32,467 bases of DNA from Plasmodium malariae. Lineage: Eukaryota; Apicomplexa; Aconoidasida; Haemosporida; Plasmodiidae. The notes under the pieces are model-generated. The model did not search any database and was not told where the DNA came from. It saw only the letters and a program-made list of their open reading frames with translations. The stretch spans positions 1 through 32,467 of the forward strand of contig NW_021638314.1 in NCBI RefSeq assembly GCF_900090045.1, given 5' to 3'. This document shows positions 13,005 to 23,687 of this stretch, one piece after another. Made by a program: the position numbers and the translations under genes. Positions within the stretch are counted from its first letter, which is position 1; the number at the start of each line of letters is the position of its first letter.

Positions 13005-13145
13005 ATGTCTCTAGATAATAAAGAAAATGAGTATAAAGTAATAAAAAGAAAAAAAAATTCATTAAGTATGAGGTTTGAAATTGAAGCACTTCAAATATAT
13101 TACAATTATATATACATTTTTTATTTCTGTAATATTATCCATTAA
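13005..13145 (+). CDS. short ORF just downstream of STP1, doubtful
   Basis: A 46-codon ATG-to-TAA frame starting 84 bases after the STP1 stop. Its first half reads MSLDNKENEYKVIKRKK and then SLSMRFEIEALQ, a charged composition like the STP1 cytoplasmic domain. The second half decays into Y/I/F residues. It may be 3' UTR read by chance, or a relic of a longer STP1 tail. The STP1 protein already ends in a plausible EEKQFL terminus, so I do not join the two. Confidence 0.2.
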   Translation: MSLDNKENEYKVIKRKKNSLSMRFEIEALQIYYNYIYIFYFCNIIH

Positions 13146-13797
13146 AACAATATATTAATACTTGTTTCAATAAAAGTAATAAGATATTAATATACCTATA
13201 CAAAAATGCAGTTAATATTAATATTTTCCGAAAATGTTAAACTTGGAAAAAATTATAATTTGGAATAAGGAAACAAAACAAAATAAATAAATTGTAACAC
13301 TATTCTTGAATTAATACAATATTATTACAAAAATTTCTGTAACTCTATTTTATCCTATTACTTCATAATATGTAGTTATTTTCACATTTAGAAATATATT
13401 TGTTTGTATCTTTTTTACATTCCCATAGTTCGACCGTTTCATGTTTTAATTTATATAAAGATTTTGTTCATAAAAAAAAAAAAAAAAGGAAAAAAACTCC
13501 TTATGGAAACATAATGATAATTTACAGGAAATTTATATTATAAGTTACATTAAAGAAAAATGTATGCTATATACTTAATGAAAACATCTTAATCTGTTAT
13601 GAGTTCATTGATGTTTGCATATTAGTAGCGTTCATTTATTGTATATCTTTAAACATTTATCTGTTAGATATATTTGTGTTCTTTTAAATTATTTATTTTT
13701 TCTCCAAATTAAAAAATTATATTTAAAAATTCCATTTCTTAATGACGAAATTCATTTTATCCATAATATATATGGCATTATAAACGAAAGACATTTA

Positions 13798-13816
13798 CAT
13801 ATATATATATATATAT
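13798..13816. repeat. TA dinucleotide microsatellite
   Basis: Short alternating A/T tract between STP1 and the tryptophan-rich antigen gene. No function can be inferred. Confidence 0.75.
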
Positions 13817-15358
13817 TGATAAAAAGAATGTTTTTCCATTCATAGGAAAATAGGAAAAAGATAGCACAAATCATTTTGCTTTATATTTTACTACAGCTGT
13901 GGGAGCCATTCTCAATTAGAAAGTGTTATATAATAATATTTCTAAAGGATTGTATTATTTATTGTATTAGTTATAAATTGCTAAAATGTAAAATAATTAT
14001 TATTAATGATTTATAAAATATTATTAAAAATAACAACTTTATAGTAAATCATGGAAATGATATATCAAATCCATTTTGCAATATTATTATTCATTTACCA
14101 TGCTATGCTATGTTATATAAATATATTTTATGATATTATCATTTTATGTCCTCACTAAAACATGATATTAATTAATTTTTAACTAAATACTCACTTTCAC
14201 ATTTAATAACTTAATTTTTCCTTTTAAAATATAAACCTCTTTTTACCTTTTTGCACATATTTCAACAACCATAAAAAGTTTGATACCCATATTTTTTATA
14301 ATATTTTACTTCCTATTAGAAATTTTTTTTTTTAAAATATTTTTTAAAAATATTCTAAAAATATTAATTGAAATTATTTAATATTACAATTCTTACAATA
14401 TATTAATAAATAAAAAAAGATTCTATTATAAAATTTTATTAATATAACAAATAATATTTTTGTTATTAACGTATAATAGTAAAAAATTATACAAGCAAAT
14501 TGTTATTCCGTTTTCTTTAGAATTATTAAAATTCATACCAAACAAAGAGATATATAATAATTTTTTCTTAGGATATTTCATTATATTTATTCTTATCTTT
14601 TAATATCAGAAATATTCAATCAGAAAAAAAATAAAATAATAAAAATATGTAAATAATGTTTCTTTTAATTAAACAAATTGTGTCAAAAATAATGGCAAGC
14701 ATCATAATTTTTTTTTTAGAACTTCGTTTATTAATAAAAAAAAATTGTACAAAAAATATAAAATATGAAGCTAAAAATAAAATAAAAAAATGAAACAATA
14801 ATTAACATAAAAAAAAGAAATAATTAAGAAAGTTTAAAAAATTAAGATATAAAGTAAAAAGAGAATAAAAATAAAAAACGAAGAAGAATATATATAATAC
14901 ATAAAATAAATTCAGAGAATAATAGAACGATTAGAAAAATAAAAAACAAAATTAAAAAAACTCCTAAAATTTTGAAAAAAAGTGTAAAAAAACCTAAGGA
15001 AAATATTATCCATTTTAAATGTTAAAAAGCTTTTTTTAATTCCTTATTATTATTCTCTGTATAATTGTCAATTATGTTTAAACATAATTTAAGTATAAAT
15101 TCAATATTGTAATTTTTATTTTTTGTATTTTTTTCTAATTTAATTTTTATCTTCATTTCTAAATTATTATATTTATTATATTCACATAATTACGCAGAAT
15201 AATATTTTCATAAAAAAAAAAAATTATAATAACAAGAATGTTAATAAAGAGGTAAGGTATTTATTAATAAAACATATATGGATAATATTGATGATATACT
15301 AATATGTTAAAAAGTAACGAATTGGATTACTTATTATAACGCTTGAAATTTTATCTTT

Positions 15359-15364
15359 CTATCT

Positions 15365-15395
<31 letters not shown>

Positions 15396-15406
15396 TATAC
15401 ATATAC
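15359..15406. repeat. compound TATCTA / TA microsatellite
   Basis: Several repeats of a ctatat-type hexamer run directly into a pure TA tract and a final atacat segment. This is a compound simple repeat about 420 bases upstream of the TRAg start codon. It is likely to vary in length between isolates. Confidence 0.8.
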
Positions 15407-15825
15407 ATGTTTAGTTTACGTTTTACAATAATCCTATATTTTATTATTATTTAGATTTTAAAATTAAATATTTAAAAAAACAATAATAAAAAAAATAATT
15501 AATTATTATTAAAATAATGTAATTTGACACAGGTAAATAAATAAATATTTAATTGCATTTAAGTAAATATAGGTGTTTCTCTATAGAATTGCTTTAACCT
15601 TATTATAAAAATTATAATACTTAATTTTTTGGATCCATATTTTTTTCATTGAAAAATTTTTATTTTATTATTTTTTTTTAAATAGTAATTTAAATACTTT
15701 TTGTAAACCATTTTCTCATGTTCCGCGTTATTTTTATACTTATTATTTTAGAGTTCATGCTTTTGTAATTTAATATATTATATTGAAAAATAAATAATAT
15801 AAAATAAAACTATAAAATATTTAAG

Positions 15826-16816
15826 ATGAAATCAATACTCTTTTTTGTATCAGCTTCCGCTGTTATATTTAAATTATCTTCTACCTCTGAAAGTGTTAAT
15901 GGTTGCTTTAGTGGGGTAATATAAAATATTTCAAATAAATATATTTAAATTTTAGTTAATTCTATTTAAAAATTATGTTAATATAAAAAACATATATTCT
16001 TTTTTATATTTTATTTAGATATGTAGTGGAAAAACAAAACCTGCACTTTGTAAATCTTATACTACTTCTGAAGATATGCCAATAGCATATTTAAGACAAA
16101 CGATAGAGAAAAACATTCTATCAGAAGAATCACGTAAAACATTTGATTGGGAATTATGGTTGAGGAAACAGGAAAAAGAAATGATAGAAGATTTTGAAAA
16201 GGAACATGCTGCTTTGTTAAAAAACAAAAATGAGGCATTTAATAATTTTTTGAACAGATTAGAGGAAAAATGGTCGCATTATAATCCCAGAATGCACGAA
16301 GAATATCAGTCAGATCTTTATGATGTATGTTCTAACTGGAGTGACGATGAATGGATAGAGTGGTTCAGAACACGTGGATTAGATTATATAATATCAGATT
16401 TTGAAAGTTGGTTCAACGAAAATATAAATGTGTCCGCCTACAATAAAATTATGACATCCAAATTGACTAACTGGAGTAAAAGGAAGAAATGTGAATGGAA
16501 TTCAGATCCAAATAGATATTACGAAGCGCTTTATTGGATACGTTGGAATGAAAAAGCATTATATGAAGATCCAGATATTAATATAAAAGTTTCAGCCTAT
16601 TTATATTGGGTAAAAAGAAAAAAAAATGAAAAGAAACAGTGGGACCGTTTAATTAAGCGTTTTAAAAAAAAATATGTAGATTATAAAAACTCAGCGTTGA
16701 CACAGTGGTGCAAAAAAACTACGGGGGCTTATAATAATTGGTTAACATCCTTTTATATAAATTGGATAGAAAATAAATACTGGAATTGGTGGATTATAGA
16801 AAAAAAGATGAAATAG
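15826..16816 (+). CDS. tryptophan-rich antigen (TRAg, Pv-fam-a type), two exons
   Basis: Exon 1 is 15826-15915 and exon 2 is 16019-16816, with a 103-base GTAATA...TTTAG intron in phase 0, giving 295 residues. Exon 1 encodes a signal peptide (MKSILFFVSASAVIFKLSS) and ends GCFSG. Exon 2 begins ICSGKTKPALC and leads into the tryptophan-rich domain. The domain runs from about residue 70 to the C terminus and shows the family landmarks WSHYNP, NWSDDEWIEWFRTRGLDYI, FESWFNENINVSAYNKI, CEWNSDP, RYYEALYWIRWNE, VSAYLYWVKRKK and a final YINWIENKYWNWWI. Known: TRAg proteins carry the Plasmodium tryptophan-rich C-terminal domain (TryThrA_C), are secreted, and several P. vivax members bind red cells and are immunogenic. 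The gene is intact, and its compact length is normal for a family member without N-terminal repeats. Which family member it is cannot be decided from sequence alone. Confidence 0.93.
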
Positions 16817-18302
16817 ACTTGTGAATAAAAATATTAAATATTATATAAAAATGAACGGAATGTAATTACAAAATTTTCTTCTATTTAATTTACAAGGTAG
16901 ATATTTCATCATGCACAAATGAAAGCTAGGAGACAGACAAATATGCATAATGGAAAATATATAAAATAGAGATTTATAAGTTAACTATTTTTCATTATAG
17001 GGTCATGTTAAGTGAATATCTTATATTTTTCTTAAAGGAAGAAGATGGCTATTCTAAAAAAAAAAAAAGTAGAATAAAAATAAAGCTGGATCACTGAAAA
17101 CAAAAATTGAAGAGAGTAGTGTTTACATTTGAAAAATCACATTAACTCAAAACATAGAATACTTATATAATGGTAAATGTAATTTTAGAAACCTAAATAA
17201 AAAATCACTATTTATATTTAAATTTATTAGCATTTATTGTATTTGTGTTTAAATAGTGTTTACTTTTTTACATTTTTTTTTTTGTTATTGAATTTATTTA
17301 GTATATGTAAAATATAATATTTTAAAAAAGTACTTTTGTTTTTTTCTTGTAAGTCATAAAAATAATTTAATATTTATAATCATATATACCATTATGTGTT
17401 TTTATTACACAGATAATTCTTAGTTATTACTATATTTATTTCCATATATCATAATCATACTTCTAAAATTAGTATATCTCATATAATTAAACACTTTTCT
17501 TTATATTTAAATTTATTAGTGAGAATATAAACATTTCATTCTACAGTTAATATTAAAAAAAATGAGTATATAAATCCACATTTGAATAAATTTTTTTATT
17601 TCATTAATATTAAAAAAAAATTGAATAAAAAAAAGCGTACTTTGCACTATATAACATGAGCTTTGTTTAATTTGTAAAAGTATATATATAAATTACCCTC
17701 AATTTATTGACTTAGAGGTTATTATATTTTTATTAGATAAATAAGATTTAATAATCATTTTTAATCATAATGTTGCACATTATGACATTTAATAATATTA
17801 TTCAAAATTATATGTATGAAGTTTTTGTATTATTTTATATAATATAAATTGAAAGGATTACACGCTATATATTTAACTATTATTATAAAGGATTAAAATA
17901 TTTAAATACTTTCTAGTACATTTTTATATTTATTTTATTTATTATACTTCTGGAAGATGGTTTTCAATTAAATATATTTTTTTTTTTCTACAGTCGCAGA
18001 GTTAATATATTATCTAAAATTTTATTATTTCCTTTTTTCTTCATTTCTTCTAATAAAGTATCCCTTTAAAAATATATTTCATTGTATTACCTCTTTACAT
18101 ACAAATATATATCCTTTTTTTTTGTTTAATTTTTAATAACAAAAAATAAAAGGCAATATTTTTCCCTTTTTTCCTCATTTTCCAATATATATTGTAATGC
18201 AATATTCCATATTAACGAAAAATAAAAAAATTTAATAATTTAATATATAATGAAGTACGTTCGTAGACAAAACATATATATCATGATTTAACTCATACAT
18301 AA

Positions 18303-18449
18303 ACCAAATATTACGCATATAAATGGTGGAAAAGTTGGTGTGTTATGGGAATGGCATGTAATGATGACTTTTGTGCATACATACAGAAAAAGTGACTGAT
18401 AAGGGGGGAAAGGATTCGCAAAGAAGCGAAGCAGTAGAAAAAATTGGTA
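18303..18449 (+). pseudogene. possible exon relic, Trp/Cys-containing
   Basis: One plus-strand frame (18303-18392, ending at a TGA at 18393-18395) reads TKYYAYKWWKSWCVMGMACN and continues DDFCAYIQKK. It has four cysteine/tryptophan landmarks in thirty codons. The neighbouring frame then takes over, reading EKVTDKGGKDSQRSEAVEKIGK to a stop at 18449. A GTAAGT consensus donor lies after AAAATTG at about 18446. Composition is far richer in G/C than the flanks. I infer a frameshifted fragment of a former exon, perhaps of a surface-protein family, but I cannot name the family. Chance is possible given the short length. Confidence 0.3.
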
Positions 18450-20660
18450 AGTAATTTACAAAAATCATATTTAATTAAATATTTTAAAAGTAGAGAAAAA
18501 ACAAAAAATTGGTAAACTCCTTTTTTTAATTAATGCAAGTGTTTTTTTGTTAAGAAAATTAGTAATAATAAACAAGGAATTTGTAACCCCCATTTAACAA
18601 AAGGCTATAAATTAGAAAGAAAATGGGGATAAAACAAACAATAGTATATCTAACAATAAATATTAAAACACTTATAAAATTTTCCAATATTTAACTACTA
18701 AAGTTAATACATTTCATGGGTATATTATTAATGTTTTATTCTTACAATACTGTGATTAAGATTCAGATTTTATAATATAATAACATACGGAATAGAGTAA
18801 ATGAAATGGAACCCTTAAAAATATGTTAGTCATTTTTTAATTAGATATTTGTTATAAATGTTCCATATATTAAAACAAGTTAGTATAATTTTAAAAAAAA
18901 TTTTAAATAATTGTATTTTTAATAGCACATAATCTGCGAAATCAGAATTCATTATTGTAATGTTTAGAAGATACTGAAACAAGCACATAATTCTTGCTAT
19001 AGTAAGATAATAAAATAAAGTTATACAAAAATTTATCCAAAAAAATATTGACAAAATTACATAAAATAACAAAACTTGTAACATATATTATTAATAAAAA
19101 TAAGGATTTTACTGTTATCAATTCAATATTTTTGTCACATTAAATATATCAAAAATTCAGTATATATAATGTAATTATTATTGATTTATGAAAGTAATTG
19201 CAAAGATATTATCAGAAAATAAAATTAGAAGCTTTGATATATTTAAGCTAAATTAAATTAAAAATATTTATATTAATATAAAAATATATTTAAGCTATAT
19301 AGTTTATATATACCTATTATATAACTATCATTTCAAATGATTCAACATATATTTTGTTCCGTAAATATTCAATCATGGATATAATAAGTAATATGAAATA
19401 ATATATATACAAAATATAAATGATAAAATATTTTTTGGACATTGAACTCAAATGTGTTTAATATAAACATCCAATAAAATATATTATACTAGTCAAATAA
19501 TTATAAAAAAATTTTATAAAAAATGTTATATCATTGATAATTTGAAAACTTTATTTGTTCTCATAATATTCTCGCTAATTAAAAATAAGAAATACTATTA
19601 TATTAAAAGATTAAAAAAGTAAACATACAACAATGTTACATTTTTTTAACAAAATGCTTAGAATGTTTTAGAAAATATAGATAAAATTAAACAAAATTAC
19701 TTTTATATAAATTTACAAAAACAAACATGAATATATATATTATATATTCCGTTTCAAGATATTAATATAAACATTCTATATTCTTCTAATAGAGATTTTA
19801 ATGTTAAGTATTACAATCTAAATAAGTAAAAATGTTACCTATTCATATCTGATTAAATCTAAATCATCAATTTTATTTTTTAATGATATAAAAAATAAAA
19901 GCATTATGCAAAATATTTATATATTTTCAATATAATATACATTAAGATAATTTATACAAAAATAGAATTAACACTACAATTAGGAAAAATAATAACATAA
20001 TTATTGGTTTTCACTCTTCAATTTATTATAAAGTTTCATAGTACACAACTTGTTAAACATTCATAAATTATCCATATTTTAAAATGATATTATTTCAACG
20101 TATATTTATAATTTTAAATATATGCGACAAAAAAAAACATTAAATCCTGTTAAATTCTTACAACACATATATGTTTTTACGTATTTCTTATAAAACTTAT
20201 GTAGAATAAATATTAAGTATATTTTTAAGTAAAAAATGAAATGTAAGTTAATCCATAACAAAGCAATAATTTGTATTCTTTTAGTTTTAATAAATACAAA
20301 AAATATATATATTCTTTTGTAATTTAAAACAAATAATACATTTTTTCATATACGTAAAAAAGTAAACATTTAATTCTACAATTTCGCAAAAATTAGGTAA
20401 TTTTTTACTTACACAAATACAAATCAATACATTATATTAGTGAAATTATATGAGATCTTCTCTTGAATATCAATCTTAACGTGTATATATATATATATTT
20501 CATGAAAATCTATGTAGACATACAAATATATATATTAATCATGGTATTGTGTTAACCTAAAACTTACATTAAATACAAATTAAAAATATTAAAACCCTCA
20601 AATTTACAAAATTATTAAAGAATAATATTTTTACTATTTTGAATTGAAACGATTATTCAG

Positions 20661-20720
20661 ACGTAGGGGGATTTACGAGGCGTAAGCAGTTATAGGAATG
20701 TTCTTCATGTGCGAATATCT
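20661..20720 (+). other. GC-richer 60-base island between splice-like signals
   Basis: A 60-base stretch with 26 G/C bases by my count, bracketed by a TTATTCAG acceptor-like end and a GTAAGTAT donor-like start. Every plus-strand frame contains a stop, so it is not an intact exon. It could be a decayed exon or a non-coding element. It lies just right of nothing recognisable and about 120 bases left of the minus-strand fam-like pseudogene's 3' end. Confidence 0.2.
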
Positions 20721-20837
20721 GTAAGTATATTACAGAACTTAATTATTTTAGAAGCTAACATTAGCAAAAAAACAATTTTTCTAATTACAAAATTCACTCA
20801 TTAAAGATATGAACTTTCCATTTTTTACAATTTTTTT

Positions 20838-21617
20838 TTAAGAAAATATAATAATAAGCGCCAATATTAATATAACACACAAACTTCCTAATGACATAGT
20901 AAATAATACAAAAAACTAATAATCATATTCAGAAAAACCAAATTTACACATAACAAAATTAATTATCAATCCAACTAATGTAAGCAATCCAGGTAAAACA
21001 AAAAGTAGAGTATAATATATATCTATATTCATCCTTCATTTATTATGATCAGTAATCACAAAACATGTAGTATTATTTTTATAATATATTTTATATAATA
21101 TTTCTTTATCATTATATGATTCCCCTCCATTGTATACATCATATTTGCTCATGTTAGCTTCTTAATAGCCTACTACATTAAGTAATAAATATTCATTTAG
21201 AAGTTTATTGTGTAGCTCTTTCAATTATACGTTGTTAGATGTATATAATTTATCATATTCATCAATAGTATACATGTATCCTTTTACCCTTATAATAACC
21301 TAAACTTTCCCATGTTTACATCTTCCTAGTTATCAACATGTTCTTATATGATATTTTCTATAAATAGTATTCATCATATCCAAACATTTATTAAATTTAC
21401 ACTAAAAAAAATTGATTAAAAATTTATAATTTAAAAATATAAAAAATATCTTACTAAAAAAAAGAATTAATAAAATTTGAACACGAAAAATATGAATAAT
21501 ATAAAATGTTCTTAAATAAAATCATTATACTACATTATTGTAAATATGACATATCCAAGTTAAAAGGATAAACCCTAAAATTTTAATAAAAAATTTTAAC
21601 GTCTATTTTTGTTTCAT
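20838..21617 (-). pseudogene. fam-l/fam-m-like exported protein pseudogene
   Basis: Exon 1 (21617 to about 21534) reads MKQK, then a TAG stop at codon five, then a hydrophobic signal-like stretch FFIKILGFILLTWICHIYN before a GTAGTA donor. This is the layout of fam-l/fam-m first exons. Exon 2 begins at 21401 after TTTTTTTAG and carries several more stops: after IRTC, after LGRCKHGKV, after TSNNV, after NVVGY, after TDHNK and after EYDY. Between stops the frame stays constant. It gives a charged middle (LKELHNKLLNEYLLL, NMSKYDVYNGGESYNDKE) and two membrane helices (YYTLLFVLPGLLTLVGLII and SLGSLCVILILALIII), with a TAA at 20838-20840. Because the decay is mainly point mutations in one frame, this copy seems younger or differently decayed than the frameshifted one at 520. 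I cannot tell fam-m from fam-l with certainty. Confidence 0.78.
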
Positions 21618-23294
21618 CCTGTAGATTTTTTATATAGTAATATATATGCTCAAGAAAAAATTAACAATAACAAAACAATATTTTAAAGATATATGGTACT
21701 ATGTTTATTTAAAAATTTATTTTTGTAAAAATCTAATAAAATATATATAAATAAATTTCGTTTTACAACATAGACGAAGTAAAACAGATTTAAAAATTCA
21801 TAGATAAATTTTCATCCCACTGTTTTTTATAAAAAACTAAGATTAATTAAAATAATAAAATTTCACTTTGTATTCATAAATGTTCAAAATATATAATTTA
21901 ATTAATTAATAATATTGTAATTAAATAATATTTTTATTAATTCTATAAATATATAATAAAAAAAAAAAATATGATTTTTCACTATTTAGAAATATTTATT
22001 GTACATACTATGCACAATCTATAAAATATCGATAAAACATTGTTCTATATATTAAATAAATATTTGCTAATTATATTGATATTTTTTCCTGCTAATAATA
22101 CAAATTTTATTAACATTACAATAATAGAAAACCGTGCATTGCTTATAAAAAATATTAATTATCATAACAACATAATTGGAGTTATAATAAACCAAAAAAG
22201 AAATATTTTTATGAATTTTTTGTTACATTAATTATGAAATTCGTATTTTTATGATTTATTGTGTATCTAAAAAATCATAATTATAGGATACTATCTATTG
22301 TACAATAAAATTCTAATTTTAAAGGAAAATAAAAAAACCAAAGTTCTTATATTTGTTTTATAATTTACTAAAATTATAATTTCATATTAAGTTTTATTTA
22401 TATCATTATTTCTAAGTCAAATGTTCTAAAATTCATATTCTATTTGTATATTTTGTATTTTTTAATAATATATATACTTTTAGAAAAGTAATAAAATTAA
22501 AAAAAATAAAAATTTTAAGTAAAATTAGCACAAAATTCAAAATTATAATTCATCTGTAATTAATTCATTCTTAAAAACAATATTATTTTATGATATATTT
22601 ATATTTTCATGTACAAAATATTCAAAAATTAAAACATATAATAAAAACGTTTTTGTACTAGATATGTATTGTATTACATATATTACAATAGCACCTATAA
22701 TTAAAATTAATTAAATTTTCTTTTTTCGAACTCTTCAAAAACTATATGCTCTTTTTTTTTTTTAAATACGGTAGAAAATATGTACAACCAATTTAGTAAA
22801 GATAATACACTATTCTATGTCACGAAACAATCATTTTAGACTAAATGAACGTAAAAAAAATGACAAGAAATTACATCCACTTTTTAAGATTAACAATGTG
22901 AAATTTCCTATTAATTTAAAGAAAATATACTAAATTCACTTTTTTATGTGAACTTTATGCAACATGCATATATTTCGTGTGCAAATACATCTTCATACAC
23001 ATGTAACAATTATACCAAAATATTATGTTCAAACAACTTCTTAAAGTATAAATCTAAAAAATAAAATATTCAAATTCAGTAAAAATTAAAAATACATATT
23101 CTTTTATTTTACATCACAATAGATATGTGTATATATTTGGTATTATAATAATATTCTGGCTATATGTATTTCTATTATATGTTCATTATTTTTAATGGTA
23201 CTATAAATCATCAAATTTCATATTAAAAGTATCTCTTACTAAAGGATTTAACAATATTATAACAAATTTTAGGATTATTTGCTCTTATTTTCTC
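21618..23294. other. AT-rich intergenic region, no gene seen
   Basis: About 1.7 kb upstream of the fam-like pseudogene and downstream of the small two-helix gene. A 63-codon plus-strand frame at 22040-22231 is N/I/L-rich with no motif. Nothing else recognisable. Confidence 0.6.
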
Positions 23295-23687
23295 TTATTT
23301 TGCAATTTTTATAAGAATAAAAATAAAAGCTAATATAATCAAAATTCTTAGAGATGTTAAAAACACTAAAATTACAAGATATAATGCATTTTGTATGTCT
23401 TTGATAATTGATCTTATATCTCCTTTAATGTATATTGAAGCTAATATAATAAATATTATAAAAAGAACTAATTCTGTTAAATAAACTAAAAAGCGTGGAG
23501 AAACATCTAAATCCACCTTTCTGTTAGCCATTTTTCTTGCAGTTCTTTTATTAATTTCCCATTTATTTTCAACTATATCTATGCGACATAAATGATTGAA
23601 TATCTTTTTTCCAAAAAGTGCATCCACTCCATTAGATAAATTTTGATTGCACTTAGATAACCTACATAAATGTCTAAATTTTATATT
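23295..23687 (-). CDS. two-helix exported-type protein, partial or missing exon 1
   Basis: The open frame runs from about 23687 to a TAA at 23295-23297 with no in-frame ATG; the only non-ATG start is the GTG at 23627. Upstream codons already look like real protein (FRHLCRLSKCNQNLSNGVDA). A TTTAG just before suggests this is an internal or last exon. It could instead be joined by a one-base shift to the short MMYNNVWKIKYK frame opening at 23715. The downstream part has a basic stretch (NKRTARKMANRKVDLDVSPR) and two hydrophobic helices (LTELVLFIIFIILASIYI and LYLVILVFLTSLRILIILAF), and ends IKIAK. The C-terminal pair of helices fits Plasmodium exported subtelomeric proteins, but I do not recognise the family. 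It may be a gene with an unfound first exon or a 5'-truncated relic. Confidence 0.5.
   Translation of the reverse strand, partial: NIKFRHLCRLSKCNQNLSNGVDALFGKKIFNHLCRIDIVENKWEINKRTARKMANRKVDLDVSPRFLVYLTELVLFIIFIILASIYIKGDIRSIIKDIQNALYLVILVFLTSLRILIILAFIFILIKIAK

Larger units (their letters stand above)
12922..15825. other. AT-rich intergenic region between STP1 and TRAg
   Basis: About 2.9 kb. It contains the 3' region of STP1, a short downstream ORF (13005-13145, listed separately), a poly-A run at 13472-13487, a TA repeat at 13798-13816 and a TATC/TA compound repeat near 15359-15406. The plus-strand 76-codon frame at 13615 and the minus-strand 60-codon frame at 14616 are low-complexity F/I/K/Y reading frames with no motif. 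The TRAg promoter should lie at the right end. Confidence 0.6.
16817..20837. other. 4 kb AT-rich intergenic region with two denser islands
   Basis: Holds the 3' region of TRAg, then mostly A/T-rich sequence. Two small islands of richer composition, at 18303-18449 and 20661-20720, are listed separately. The minus-strand 84-codon frame at 18830-19084 is a continuous L/I/F/Y hydrophobic run with no motif, so I judge it chance. No RNA gene or promoter could be recognised. Confidence 0.55.

Noticed and set aside
18830..19084. Minus-strand 84-codon hydrophobic ORF
   Set aside because: Continuous L/I/F/Y string typical of AT-rich noise; no basic loop, cysteine pattern or nearby exon.
22040..22231. 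Plus-strand 63-codon ORF
   Set aside because: N/I/L-rich AT noise with no signal peptide or conserved block.
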